Source of the DNA: Xanthoparmelia taractica | Taxonomy: Eukaryota; Ascomycota; Lecanoromycetes; Lecanorales; Parmeliaceae | Length of the DNA: 64,000 nt | Direction: 5' to 3' | Assembly (NCBI GenBank): GCA_033085395.1 | Contig: MU853183.1 | Location: 287,832 to 351,831, forward strand | Shown here: positions 22,870 to 34,594 of the stretch, piece after piece | How positions within the stretch are numbered: position 1 is the stretch's first letter | How the letters are laid out: each line of letters opens with the position of its first letter | The notes under the pieces: generated by a model | Seen by the model: the letters and a program-made list of their open reading frames with translations, nothing else | What the model was told of the DNA's origin: nothing | Database searches by the model: none | Program-made: the position numbers and the translations under genes

Positions 22870-24864
22870 TCATCTCCCATCAACCTCTTCCCTAAACACC
22901 TCGTCAAACCCCTTCATCTCCCCTTCCCCATTCCCCTGAGCATACCAAGCCCATTCCCTCCCTACACCTACACCTACACCTCCGCCCCCACCCACGCCCA
23001 CGCCCACGCCGACTCCGCCCCCGCCCCGCCACCACTTCAAACGCAAACCCTCCCCCGTCAACATAATTGACGCCTTCTCGCCTACTTTCTCATGCGTCCG
23101 TGACAGCGTGGAGGCGTGCAAGGCTGATGGCGCGCGCCACGTTGGGAAAGTAGAGACGGTGCGTTGGAGGATGGAGAGGGTGAGGAGGTGGAGGATGTTT
23201 TCGGTGAGGGATGGGAGGGCAGTATAGTGCGTTGGTTGGGTTGGGAAGGCGGAGAGGGGGGTTGATGCGGATGCGGGTGCGGATGCGGGTTCGGGAGGGT
23301 CGTGGTGCAGGGTTAGGGTGTAAGTTGTGTTGTGGTTTGGGGGGTTGAGCGTGGTGTGGATTTCTATTGTTGCTGTTGTTTGCGGGGAACTGGTGGTGGT
23401 GGTGGGGAGGTGGAGGGTTGTTGTTGAGTGGAGGGGTGAGGTGAGGGTTTGGAGGAGGGTTTCGATGGTGGATTTGGTGGGGGTGGTGGTGGGGATGGCG
23501 GCGAAATTGTATGGGGATATTGGGGGGTTGAAGGAGAAGGGGAGGCTGGCTGCTGAGAGTGTCTTGTGGAGGTTGTTGAGGAAGTGCTGGAGGGAGGCGA
23601 CATGGGATTGGTGTTGGAGGTGCTCGACTACTGGTTTTAGCAGGGCGTAGATTGGGCGGGGTGGCTTGGTGTCTCGGAGCGGCGGTGGTACTTGAGATCG
23701 ACGGTGGAGATTCTGCCGATGGGCGTCGGATAGGAGGATGCGTAGGGATAGGGCAATCGCGTCTGGAATGGTACTATCACCCGCTGGGGCTTCTAGGTCT
23801 TCATCTTCCAGAGATACAAGGTCAATTTCGATCTGCTCGTCCTTTTTATACGGAATTAGCACCCGTCCGCCGATGCATCGAACGCCCTGATTGACGAGTT
23901 TACGCGCTTCTCGATGAAGCTCATGGTGCAGCTCTTCGTCAAAGATGCTGTTTCTCGCTTGGAGAATCTCTTTCGTAACCAAGTCGTCTTCTACTGAAGC
24001 GCGCTTGCTGCTCGAAGCAACTGGCTTCCCTTGTTGTAGGATTCGAACCCGCAGAGTTTGGTCTCCGGATGATCTGAGGCCACGGTCCAAGCTGATATTC
24101 CCATTGGCGTCTCGCCGAAGTGCGGCGAGTCCTCGATCTCGGAAGTCGGCGTATGCTTCCGCGAAACCGTAGCGGACGCCAAGAGTATGCTTCTCACGCG
24201 GCAACCTGCTCAATGACCAGCCTTTCTCTTTTACTGCGAGCACTTGATCCCAATAAGTAGTTTCCCTGGTCATCTCTTCCTCAAGTCTCGCCGCAGATTT
24301 TAGCAAAGAGTCCGCTGCACCGTTCAGAGATTGCATTCTCCAACCGATCGACACCATTTGCTGATTTTGCTTTTCTAGCTCTGACACTTGAGGCGCTTGA
24401 ACAATTTCTCCACCCAGCGAACCAAGTGGCAGTGTCTGCCGGAGGAAAGGAGATAATGTCGTCTGAGCTGCAGCTGGGGCACTTTTGGAGAGTAGGAGGG
24501 AGACGAAGTCGAGGGCTTGGGCGCTTTCGTTGTAGGCTTGTCTACGACGTCATAAGCTTTCGCTCATTTTCTGCAAGTATAACTCCTACCCTATCTGCTT
24601 GATCATGTCTTCCCGCGCTTTAGTGAGCTCCTCCTGCTTGGTTCTGACATCTTCAACTTCTTCGACAGTCTCGACGACTTGTTGGTCATCTGTATCGATG
24701 TTGCCGGCTTCTTGAGCCTGTATCTCCTCCTCAAGGCTCTGCTCGGTTACATTGCGGAAAGAGCCTTTTTGCTGATTGATGCGTGAGATCAGGTATTTGA
24801 GGGACTCTTTATCTTTATCGACAGTAGGAAATGCTTGTAGGCAAAGGGAGAGCTGGTTAGGCAT
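22870..24864 (-). CDS. MED17: Mediator complex subunit 17 (648 aa)
   Basis: Head-module subunit of the Mediator co-activator of RNA polymerase II (yeast Srb4), acting in the nucleus. Exons 24864-24590 and 24541-22870; the 48-nt intron rejoins IKQIG to QAYNESAQALDFVSLLLSK, the typical fungal MED17 junction. The diagnostic block SIGWRMQSLNGAADSLLKSA...TYWDQVLAVKEKGWSLSRLPRE and LGVRYGFAEA lies in the second exon. The N-terminus has an acidic coiled segment (TVEEVEDVRTKQEEL). The C-terminal third is low in complexity: a Thr/Pro run, an Ala-Ser run (PASAPASAS), and a Gly-Val run near the end (GVGVGVGVGGGG) that reflects GC-rich simple repeats in the DNA. It is divergent to PFK with 357 bases between starts. 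Confidence 0.93.
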
Positions 24865-25221
24865 GATGGGTGGAGAAGTGAACTTCTAGGGAAAATTGAA
24901 CAGTATGGCTTGATAATCAATCAGATATCGAAGCAGATGCCAGAATGGCATCTGAAAGTGCTGTGATCCCTTGCATTGAACTCGGGTCGAGGACTCACCT
25001 CGGGGAAACCTTTAGCCGAATGCCGGGGTAGCTTCGGATTACCATGTGCTGGCGGGGCTGTGATAACGGAGTTTCAGCTCAACTGCTTGTCGGCGATTTC
25101 ATTTTGCTTTTTTCTCTTTCCTACTCATCATATTGCTACATCCTATTCCTGCCGTCCTCCTCTTTCTTTTCTCTCATTCAGTCACTCAACTTAGCCTTCA
25201 CTCCCGTTCGGTGCCCCCGCT
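24865..25221. promoter_or_regulatory. Divergent promoter region MED17 / PFK
   Basis: 357 bases between the two start codons. The PFK side carries a pyrimidine-rich stretch (CT-rich, about 25085-25200), a common feature upstream of highly expressed fungal glycolytic genes. No individual factor site named. Confidence 0.45.
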
Positions 25222-27831
25222 ATGGCACCTACCACCAATGGAATCCCCGCCCCGAAGAAGCGAATTGCAGTCATGACAAGTGGAGGAGACTCACCTGGAA
25301 TGAATGGATCAGTACGGGCAGTCATCCGAATGGCCATTGCCCGAGGCTGCGAAGCTTACTGCGTCTATGAAGGGTACCAAGGTTTGGTAGAGGGCGGTGA
25401 TCTTATACGACAAGCGCATTGGGAAGATGTTCGAGGCTGGCTCTCGGAAGGAGGCACTTTGATCGGCACAGCAAGATGCAAAGCTTTCACAGAAAGACCC
25501 GGCCGGCTAAAAGCGGCCAAGAACATGATAGACAATGGTATCAATGCACTAGTCATCTGTGGTGGAGATGGTAGTCTGACCGGCGCCGACACATTCAGAA
25601 GTGAATGGCCCGGTCTACTCGAAGAGCTTGTAGGTTTTGCACCTTGTCAAATCGTACAGCAAATGGAATTCTCCTGTATCCCCGTGCTATTCGTGCTTGC
25701 AAAGCCCTTGGTGGGACAAGTGAGGAGACAGGATAGGGAACCTCTTTCATGACTCGAAATTGATCTCAGGAGAAGGATGCTGACTCAATTCTCAGGTAAA
25801 AAATGGGAGCATCACTACGGAGCAACAGAAGACGTTTCAGTACCTTAATATCGTCGGTTTGGTGGGATCAATCGACAACGACTTTGCTGACACCGATGCT
25901 ACGATTGGCTGCTACTCGTCGCTGGGCAGAATATGTGAGGCGGTAGACTACATCGATGCAACGGCATTCTCACATCAGAGGGCTTTCGTGATCGAGGTCA
26001 TGGGAAGGCATTGCGGGTGGCTTGCACTTATGGCTGGAGTGAGCACAGGGGCAGATTTCATCTTCATTCCTGAGACTCCACCCGACCGAGACTGGGAAGA
26101 TCAAATGTGCGAGATCATCTCGAAGGTTGGATGAGACAATGACTCTGAAATAGCTTTCACTGACCGTATCGCAGCATCGCAAGCTTGGAAAGCGGAAAAC
26201 TATCGTTATTGTTGCAGAAGGCGCACATGACCTCGACCTAAACAAAATATCACCTAACAAGGTCAAAGACCTTCTCTCCACCAGACTGAAGCTCGACACT
26301 CGAATCACAACCCTTGGGCATGTGCAAAGAGGCGGTAATGCGTGCGCCTACGACCGACAATTATCTACCTTGCAAGGAGTGGAAGCTGTCAACGCAGTAC
26401 TTGAGGCAACTCCAGAAACTCCATCCAAATTTATCGCCGTCATAGAAAACAAGATCGTCCGAAACTCTCTGATGGAGGCCGTGAGATCGACTCAAGAAGT
26501 TGCCGAAGCCATCAAAGCTAAAGACTTCAAAAGAGCCATAGATCTTCGAGGCCCCGAATTTGCAGAGTACCACGGGGCTTACATGATGACCACTGCTACC
26601 GATCAACCCGCATTGCGCTTGCCGAAAGAGGCGGTAGGGCACACATGGTTTGACATCTTCCTAATCCTCCCAGGCTAATGTGTCTTAGCATATGAGAATT
26701 GCCATCATCCATGTAGGAGCTCCCGCTGGTGGGATGAACTCAGCCACCAGAGCAGCCGTGGCATACTGTCTTTCTAGAGGCCACACACCAATCGCCATAC
26801 ATAATGGTTTCCCCGGTCTCGTCCGTCACCATGCCGATGAACCTATCGGATCCGTTCGCTACGTAAAATGGCTGGATGTTGAAGGCTGGATCAGTAAAGG
26901 TGGATCCGAGATTGGTACCAACCGAGATCTACCCTCCAAAGTTGGCCTGGGCGAGACCGCAGACTGCTTCAATATTTACAAAATCGATGCATTATTTATC
27001 ATCGGAGGCTTCGAAGCATTCACCGCTCTAAGCGAGCTCAGAAAAGCGCGGCCGGATTACCCAGCTTTCCGTATCCCAATGATGCTTCTACCTGCAACCA
27101 TTAGCAACAACGTCCCCGGCACGGAATATTCAGTAGGCAGTGACACCTGTCTCAACGCCCTCACCTCATACTGCGACGCTATCAAACAATCAGCATCAGC
27201 CTCACGACGACGGATTTTCGTCGTCGAGACCCAAGGTGGAAAATCTGGCTACATTGCAACAATGGCCGCATTGGGCATCGGAGCCGTAGCGGTATACACG
27301 CCTGAGGAAGGCATCAACCTGCAAATGCTCGCGCGCGACATCGAACACCTGAAGCAAAATTTCGCAAAAGACAAAGGCCAGACCCGCGCGGGGAAGCTGA
27401 TCCTCTGCAACGAACACGCCTCGGAAACATACACCACCGAAGTCATCGCCAACATGATCCGCGAAGAATCAAAAGGCCGCTTCGAATCCCGCTTCGCCAT
27501 CCCTGGCCACGTCCAACAAGGCGGTACCCCGTCGCCCATGGACCGCGTCCGTGCCGTCAGGCTAGCGGTTAAATGCATACAAGCCATAGAAGAACACGCA
27601 GGCAAGTCGAAAGAGGACATTATGAAAGATGATCTGAGCATGGCCGTTATCGGTATCAAGGGAGCGAGTGTGGTGTTTGGAGCGATGGAGAGGCTGGAGA
27701 GGGAAGAGACGAATTGGGGTCATAGGAGGCCGAAGGACGAGAGTTGGTTGAAGTATAAGGAGACGGTGGATACGTTGAGCGGGAGGCCGAAGCCGGAGAC
27801 TTGTTGTCCGGCGTGTGGGAAAATGAGGTAG
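25222..27831 (+). CDS. pfkA: ATP-dependent 6-phosphofructokinase (779 aa)
   Basis: Phosphorylates fructose 6-phosphate to the 1,6-bisphosphate in cytosolic glycolysis. Exons 25222-25629, 25796-26125, 26175-26633 and 26689-27831 join in frame (introns 166, 49 and 55 nt). The protein is the eukaryotic tandem duplication of a bacterial-type PFK. The N-terminal catalytic half shows TSGGDSPGMN (ATP loop), CGGDGSLTGA, GSIDNDF (catalytic Asp region) and VMGRHCGWLAL; QRGG closes the half. The C-terminal regulatory half begins at exon 4 with MRIAIIHVGAPAGGMNSA and carries IGGFEAFTAL, PATISNNVPGT and QQGGTPSPMDR. The first intron is longer than its neighbours but has a normal GT-AG pair. Nothing missing; the final Cys-x-x-Cys (CCPACGKM) is a common fungal ending. 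Confidence 0.95.
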
Positions 27832-28008
27832 ATATGTGGGGAGGTCATACCGTGAACCTAAATGAATACAACAACATCATACTCCAGAATCTGTGCTAAA
27901 GTGCTAGATGTATACACGATACTAACATCTCACATCCAACTGATTCCTCCTCCCCCTCAATTCCCCACTCACTTTCCCTCCCCCTTCCCTTCCCCCTCCT
28001 CCTCTGCC

Positions 28009-29595
28009 TTAACCTTCCCCCTCCACCTTAACCTCTGCCTCCCCACCCCCAAAATACCCATCCACCGCCTCCGCAAACCCCCAACAAACCTCCTGCTGCG
28101 GCGCCCCCAACGTATGCTGGCTGAAGAAATCCGCCGCGTAGAACCGCGTTATCTCATTCACGAAAAAGCGCTTTTGCTTCTTCCCCTTCCCAACCCCAAC
28201 ATCCAACCTCACCCCAACCTCCAAACTCTCATACCCCACCTCCCAATCCTCCCGTCCCCGTAACCGCCCATACACGTACAGGGCGAATGCGTGCAAATCG
28301 TTTAGCGTCAGGGGTGATATGTGCGGGGATTGGAAATCCTGGGCTGTGGCGGCGCGGGCGTACATCTCAGAGGGGTCGGTGGTGGGGAGGACCCATTCTG
28401 TTATTATTGTTGAGAGGATGCGGGGGTGGCGGGAGCGGAGCGCTGGGGGGGATCCGAGAGGGGAAGAGGTGGCGGTGATGAAGATGCGGAATTCGCCAAA
28501 GGCGGCGAAGATGGGTTCGTAGGATTGGGCGAACCAGGTGTGTTGTTGTTGGTTTGAGGGGGAGGAGAGGTGGTGGGGGAGAGGGAGACAGCCGGAGACG
28601 AGTTGGACGTGCTGGCCGCTGCTGCTGTGGGTGCGCTTCATGATTATTTTGGAGTGAGTGCGCAGGGGGCACGTCGTTATGTCGTGGGTCGGCGAGGCGT
28701 GCGTGAGGCAGGTGTGGGGTCTGTAAGCGTATGGTTCCGGGGCGGTGGAGGCGATGTGGTCCAGGGCCTGAATGTCGGGGATTTTGAGGTTTTCGATGTG
28801 GATTTCGGATGCCAAGGGGAAGGCGCGGATGAGGCGGCTTGGGTGAGAGGATTGCAGGGTTTCGATGGTGGAGTAGATGGCGGTAAGGTCGGCGGTTGGA
28901 GGGCCCGGGTCCGTGGTCCAGTGGAGGAAGATTATGCAGGGGGTGTTGGGGTCGGTGAATAGGGCGTGTTGTTGGACTTTGCGCGGATGAGATGCGGGTT
29001 TGCGGGTTGGTTGATGGTGGGCTTTGCCGGAGGAAGTAATTTGCGGTCGAGCGGTGACCATTTTGAGCTGGGCTTGTAGCCATTTCCAGGATCGGAAGGT
29101 TACGTCGCGGTTGAAGCTGTGGGAGAGGTGCTGCATTGTGACGACGCCTTGATGCAGGATCGGGATCTCGTAGTAGGGTTTCGTGCTCGTCATGCCATAG
29201 GAGGCGAATCCTTTGCCCAGTTCCTGCTGGACCATTGACATGTTTTTGGTGTTGTACATTGGATAGCGGGCCAAGAAGCGGTCGGAGGTGTTGGATGCAT
29301 CAATGGCGAGGTGCGGCTCTTCTGCTATATCCATAACGTCTGGAAACGGTACGAAGAGGAATTGGGGTGCTTTTGCATGCTCTTTCGCGGGTGTGATCCT
29401 GGAAACAGCGTCCTTTAATTCAGCTCGAAGCTGAGCGCTTAGTCTTCGTGCCCCTTTTTGTGCACCTTGACTCGCTTGCTGCTGCTTGGAAATGCGATAG
29501 CGGCCATGGTTGCGCGGCACAAGAATAGACTCTTTCTTCGGCATCACAAGGGGCTCTGCCCGCTGTTGGGAGGATAGAGAACGAGTGATTGCCAT
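28009..29595 (-). CDS. Conserved-looking hypothetical protein (528 aa)
   Basis: Single-exon frame, ATG at 29595. I do not recognise a domain. The N-terminus is basic and Gln-rich (KQQQASQGAQKGARR). A compact-looking middle includes QFLFVPFPDVMDIAEEPHLAI, YPMYNTKNMSMVQQELG and SFNRDVTFRSWKWLQAQL. The C-terminal part has GEFRIFITATSSP, ILSTIITEWVLPTTD and FFVNEITRFYAADFFSQHTLG, all with alternating hydrophobic patterns that look folded; the GEFRIFI plus ITRFYAADFF pattern is the part worth a profile search. Pro/His-rich linkers separate the blocks. It converges on PFK, their stops lying 177 bases apart. The start could be a little later (M at residue 18). Confidence 0.7.
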   Translation of the reverse strand: MAITRSLSSQQRAEPLVMPKKESILVPRNHGRYRISKQQQASQGAQKGARRLSAQLRAELKDAVSRITPAKEHAKAPQFLFVPFPDVMDIAEEPHLAIDASNTSDRFLARYPMYNTKNMSMVQQELGKGFASYGMTSTKPYYEIPILHQGVVTMQHLSHSFNRDVTFRSWKWLQAQLKMVTARPQITSSGKAHHQPTRKPASHPRKVQQHALFTDPNTPCIIFLHWTTDPGPPTADLTAIYSTIETLQSSHPSRLIRAFPLASEIHIENLKIPDIQALDHIASTAPEPYAYRPHTCLTHASPTHDITTCPLRTHSKIIMKRTHSSSGQHVQLVSGCLPLPHHLSSPSNQQQHTWFAQSYEPIFAAFGEFRIFITATSSPLGSPPALRSRHPRILSTIITEWVLPTTDPSEMYARAATAQDFQSPHISPLTLNDLHAFALYVYGRLRGREDWEVGYESLEVGVRLDVGVGKGKKQKRFFVNEITRFYAADFFSQHTLGAPQQEVCWGFAEAVDGYFGGGEAEVKVEGEG

Positions 29596-31078
29596 TGAAG
29601 GGGCTATGGAAACGACCAGCGCTCATGTGTAGAAAATGATGAGAATGTCAGAATTTACATGCTGGAAGTGGAATGAAATAGTGCCTTTCACAATGATACT
29701 AAAACTGACGTTATATTTCTATTGTGGAGAAAAAGATCAATAGGATGAATGAAGAGGTCTTCTGGACAATAGAGGAAGTGTATTGTTGCAGGCCGAATAA
29801 TTGAAAGAGAATAGAGACATGTGAGAATTCACCTTCAAGAGTCACAATAGAAACATAATGATTAGCAATAGTATATATGTATATATCACCCAAGGATGTC
29901 ATGACCAGAAGGTGGGAGTAGATTACGAGCAGGAGCAATGTACTACAACGATGTGTTAATGCGAATCAACCGATTTCTGGCCTTTGGTCTCTTTGACCAA
30001 TTCCACTTCGAAACCCTACTTTGACTCATGAGAACACTCTTTTCCTGTGGCAGGAGGCATGCCGGAGAAAGGAGAGACCAAAGAAAGCGAGAGAGAAAGG
30101 AAGCGGTTAGTCTTTCAGGATTCCTGTTGTCCATTGAGTGAATCATACTTGTTACTGCCAACATTAGAAAGATGGAGGCAATAGTGATGTTTGGCTGAAC
30201 ATCTCTTGATGATGGAGAAGTGTTGACCCGAATTGAGGTTGGACCTCTGCAGCGCTAAATCACGTGACGGCAGCTCGCATTTCTTGACAAGCTGTTGATC
30301 CTATCCAGAATATCTTCTTGATGGCAGCCTTCTTTATTGGTAAAGCTCGGCTAATACCTTTTCTTTTCTCATCTCGCATTCCGAATTCCGCATATCTCTT
30401 GATTCTCAAGCGTCCGCCGACACGTATACCTACGTCGTAGGCTCACATCGCAACCTCAGAGGGGCCGCCCTCCCGTGTTGTCAGCCCCCAATACTCCTGG
30501 ACTCACTGGAAAGTAAGACACCTATGGGTGTACAAGGCATACTGCATGCATCCTTTACCTTGCCACTACGGCAAATTCATTGAAAGGCATTGTTGAGTAA
30601 TCCGATACGGGGCCCGTGCCAAGGCTCTACGGCACCGGATTGCCGTACAGGATCTTAAAAGGGGTTGCAAAAGCAGTGAGCAAGAGAGTCGCAAATTGTC
30701 AAGGGCGAGACCATAGTCGCTGAATGGTAACGATGAGATATCATGGTGTCTAATTGAACTGAATAGAAGCACTAACAGAGTTTGAGATGGAAATCTGTGA
30801 TTATGGTGCAGGACCTGTACAACAGTAATTTCCGATGAAACACTAAGCCACCATCTTTCTGCAACATGCTGCAGCAACTTTACGCCTCACTGTGCACTTT
30901 TCTCCTATTCATCTCCTTTTCTCCTTCTACTCTCTCTCGCTCATTCTTTTCTTCGCATCTTCGTTTTTCTTCATTGTTAGGATTTTTTTACACGAGCCCA
31001 ATATTGTTCAGTAGATCTACCGGCTAGGTCTACACCACATTCACTTGTCATATACTGTTGCGAAGCTCTTAATCAACA
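29596..31078. other. Long intergenic region, no gene seen
   Basis: 1.48 kb between the hypothetical gene on the minus strand and the GH26-like gene. A short alternating AT run lies at about 29870-29890 (atatatgtatatat). A pyrimidine-rich run precedes the GH26 start (about 30900-30980). No ORF looks coding. Confidence 0.5.
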
Positions 31079-32309
31079 ATGAAAATATTCGTTGCCTTTT
31101 TGGGTCTTGCCCTGATAGTACCTATACATGGAAAAGCGCATCCACAATATTGGGCCGGCGGCCACCAGCGCTTCCACAGTCTTTCAGCTAGGAGCAGTGC
31201 GGTGACTATGAGCTCGCCGGTTGCTGTGTTTGAAGGGGGAACTTTGAGCAGTTCTGCTACTGGTACCGCATCTCCAAGTTCCACACAAGGCATCATCTCT
31301 CCCCTCTCAAATGCTACAACATCAGCTTCAGGATCCGGCGTAGGTCTTTCACCGAATTGCTATAGACCAAACGGTGTTCCAATGGGCTGGCTACCAAACG
31401 GCGTGGACATCATGACTATCCAAAATCAAGTCGATTCATCCCATGATCCTTGCACTTATGGTAACTATGCCCAAATCAAGTCAGCGACGAGCATGAGCGA
31501 GCCGGACTCGCAAATGGACGCTCAAGCCAAGCCTTCCTCTCTCCATGGCGCCATCTACAATATCGCTCTCCAGCCATTCATTCCATTCTCTCAAGTGTCA
31601 GCGTCAGCAGTCGCAGCTTCAATGAATAAGATCCTCGCTGAAGGGCCCCAAGTCATCTGGCTCCGTCTCGCCCACGAAGTGAACTGGTATATCGACACCA
31701 ACACCAAAAATACTGACCCTAGTATAAGATACCACGGCACTACGGACGAGTTCAAGGCAATGTGGCAGGCCGTTGCTAAAGCCGTCGATCGCTCCCGAGT
31801 TAAGATGTTCTGGTCTCCTGTGGGCCCGTTCAAGGAAGGTGACACGGTGGACACCCTGGACGCGGACTGGTTTCCCGGCCACGAGTATGTGGATATCGCG
31901 GGACTGGATGCGTATGGGCAGATGATCAACGGGGAGAGAACGACGTTCGAGGCACAGATGAGTGCCTTCTGTGGCAAGTATCCGGATATCCCGGTTGCGT
32001 TGGGGGAGACGGGGTGGTTGCAAGGTGGGACGGCGGCAGATAAGGAGTACTGGCTGGGGCAGGTCACATCGAAGAAGACGTTGGAGATTTGTCCGCAGTA
32101 TATTGGTGAGTCTTTTCTCAATCACTGGGGCTATTCATTTGCGGCGACGTGCTTCATACGACCGCGTTTCCTACAGTATGAGCTTATGCTAAGAAATGGT
32201 ACGCTTACTAGGGTTTTCATGGTTCGAGTACAACAAGGATGGCGATTACAGACTTGTCATGGGGTCTGATGGCAATATTGCAAAAGGTGCACTTAGGACT
32301 GCAAGTTGA
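31079..32309 (+). CDS. Secreted glycoside hydrolase, GH26-like (374 aa)
   Basis: Exons 31079-32105 and 32212-32309; the 106-nt intron rejoins CPQYIG to FSWFEYNKDGDYRLVMG, a typical end strand of a TIM barrel. A signal peptide (MKIFVAFLGLALIVPIHG) is followed by a Ser/Thr-rich linker of about 60 residues, then the catalytic domain. LRLAHEVNWY carries the likely acid/base Glu190 and VALGETGW the likely nucleophile Glu300, about 110 residues apart as in GH26. VKMFWSPVGP and YVDIAGLDAY fill the usual barrel strands. GH26 enzymes are mostly beta-mannanases, so plant or fungal beta-mannan is the likely substrate; this is family inference, and another clan GH-A family is possible. It would act outside the cell. 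An in-intron ATG-like stretch (YELMLRNG) is not coding if the second acceptor is used. Confidence 0.8.
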
Positions 32310-33073
32310 GTGGATGGGAGAGCGGATTTTCGCGGATTCTTGGGGGTGGGATGCAAACTCCATGTATGAAATATTGAAATTGTACGTTTGGATGGTCATA
32401 TCATTATTCAGTGGCTGGCTTGAAATACACACTAGAGTACCTCTATGAAGTCATGGACTTGTCGGTTATTGTGATGAATAGATAGATTTCGGTCCGTACT
32501 CAGCTATGTGTTTGCTGGGAAACCAAATGGGCTCACTCAACTCGCAAAACTGCAGTGCACCTTAGTATTTGATCTACTAACAAATCTCTCAGAATACTTA
32601 AGAATCACGCGTATACTGTGATAGAGTGTGATTGTTGCTTTGTTAGGAGACTATAATCAGTTCTTGAGTTAGGCACAAGCAGGGGACTATGTATCCAAGG
32701 AATCAGGGGTTCATCGGGAGTTCTTCGGCAATTGAAGCCACGTGATGTGCCAAGGCGGCGTTGAAGAAGCTTCCGAGGCGTAGCTTTACACCAAAGGACC
32801 AAGGAACCAAGAACCATGACCATGGTAACACATATTTGACAACGTCCATCTCTTTTGCTTCATTCTCGTCCACTCAGTTGACTCCCAGAGTAACTACTAT
32901 CGTTAAACTATTACTTCATACATTCTCCAATCTATACATCTTTTCCCCTATTCGTTTCCCCAAAACTTCTCCCTGCATATCATTGTCGTATTCTCTGCAC
33001 TTCTGCAGCACTCCTGCATATTCCTTCACTGCATTCAGCTTAGTACCAAGTACCACGCACTGACCCGAACGCC
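32310..33073. other. Intergenic, no gene seen
   Basis: 764 bases upstream of the Ser/Pro-rich gene, with a pyrimidine-rich leader region from about 32840. No coding or RNA signal recognised. Confidence 0.45.
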
Positions 33074-34138
33074 ATGGCCTCGGATCAGCGTCCATCCTTC
33101 AGTGCCTCGTCTAACACATCGCACTCATTGAGCGAAAGGAGAAGGCCATCTTCTTCGTCATGCCAGAGGCCCTCATCACCATCCTTCAAACTGCCTCCTT
33201 TGCCTCCCTCCACCGATTCATTTGCAAGCGGCACCTCAATCATCTCCTCACCTCCAATCTCCCCAAACTTTGCCGCATTACCTCCTGTTCCACCACCGAA
33301 GGATCCACAAATGACGCATCCCATAACACCAAAACGTAAGCCCGTCGAACGGCAGAAGAGTCCGTTGAGCAATGAGGCATACTTCTCCAGCCCGGCATCC
33401 ATAATGCCCGGTGCCTTTCCAACCACGCCACCAGCTTCATCGCCTTCTCAGACTGTCAACGATACGCCCTCGCCGAGTTCCAAGAGTCCGAAGAGACCAA
33501 GCAGTGTCAGGGATTTCCTCTCCTTCAAAGCCCTCCGACGGAACTACGACAATGCCTCGCTCAACTTCCGGCCAACGTCTGCAAGTGGGGAGAGTCTGGC
33601 TTCATCTAATGTACGGCCGAGCTTGAACAAGAAGAGAAGCGGGACCTTCTGGCGTCGGAAGAGTAGTCTCGGCATGAACTTTGGGGAGGATACTCCAGCT
33701 TCCCCAGCAAGTACTCTGACAAGAGGGGAATCCGTGGTAGAGGAGGAAAGGTCGATGAGCCCGACGCCAGACGATAAGATAGAAGGTGCGCCAAAAAGGA
33801 AGAGCGGGACTTTCTGGAAAAGAAAGAGCATTTTGAACATGAGCAATGCGTATGCCGGGATAGACGGAAAGGAGAACCAGCCGCAGAATGGTGGTTTGAA
33901 TGGCGGGTCAATTGGCGCTAACGGTGGTAATACAAATGAAGGACAAAACGGTATGGCGAATGGGAAACATAAAGTGGAGGAGGACGTGTCGATGGAAGAC
34001 ATGGACACGGAGAGACCGCTGCCGGATATTGAGGAGCCACTACCACGAAGGTCATGGAGTCCGCCTCCGCAGCTGCCCGTGTTTGTGGGTGGAGGGGGAG
34101 GTCTAGGCGGGGAAGACTTGTTCAAGGATATTCATTGA
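33074..34138 (+). CDS. Ser/Pro-rich protein with two FW-basic repeats (354 aa), function unknown
   Basis: Single exon; ATG at 33074 after gaacgcc. Most of the protein looks disordered: Ser/Pro-rich N-terminus with proline clusters (PPVPPPKDP), and a Gly/Asn-rich tail before PDIEEPLPRRSWSPPPQLP. Two copies of a short motif stand out: KKRSGTFWRRKSSLGM and KRKSGTFWKRKSILNM, about 55 residues apart, each beginning RSGTFW or KSGTFW and followed by a basic patch. KRPSSVRDFLSFKALRR is a third candidate docking or phosphorylation site. Such RxxS-type basic motifs suit kinase targets or membrane/protein docking, which is inference. Probably a conserved ascomycete regulator; I know no name. Confidence 0.75.
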   Translation: MASDQRPSFSASSNTSHSLSERRRPSSSSCQRPSSPSFKLPPLPPSTDSFASGTSIISSPPISPNFAALPPVPPPKDPQMTHPITPKRKPVERQKSPLSNEAYFSSPASIMPGAFPTTPPASSPSQTVNDTPSPSSKSPKRPSSVRDFLSFKALRRNYDNASLNFRPTSASGESLASSNVRPSLNKKRSGTFWRRKSSLGMNFGEDTPASPASTLTRGESVVEEERSMSPTPDDKIEGAPKRKSGTFWKRKSILNMSNAYAGIDGKENQPQNGGLNGGSIGANGGNTNEGQNGMANGKHKVEEDVSMEDMDTERPLPDIEEPLPRRSWSPPPQLPVFVGGGGGLGGEDLFKDIH

Positions 34139-34594
34139 GAGGGGACTGGTTCCTCGTTTGACTGGTTTTGCTGCATAGTAATAGCAACGGAGCAAGCGTC
34201 CAGCATTTTGACAGCTCTGCTCTTTTAGTAGTGATCTTCCATTCATGAAATGAAAAAGACCTTCGGCATCCGGCCTCTTCCTCCCCATCCCCACAACAAA
34301 AGTAGCTTCGTGCATTTTTTCGTGCCTATTGTATATCCTAAAGTATAAGTAGGACCAAAGACTCCCAAAACTCATCGTCTAAAACTACCGCGGCGAGCGC
34401 CGTCCACCGTTCGTTTCATGCCGCTAGTCGACTAGTCGCTATCTAGCTCTATCAAACCCTCCCTATCTTCACGGCTTCTACTCCACTCCACTCCAACCCC
34501 TGCCTATATAGTATTCCCATTCCCACCTCCCTTATTCTTCCGCCCGTGATTCCTTCCACCCTCTCCATCATTTCATCTCACAAACAGACACGAA
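34139..34594. other. Intergenic, no gene seen
   Basis: 456 bases between two same-strand genes; promoter and leader of guanine deaminase. It carries a ctatata-like element near 34502. Confidence 0.45.

Noticed and set aside
28367..29083. 238-codon minus frame overlapping the 528-aa gene
   Set aside because: Arg/Pro/His-rich shadow in another frame of the same strand.
31591..32125. Two minus frames of about 170 codons under the GH26 gene
   Set aside because: Antisense shadows of a clearly coding + strand exon; no motif.
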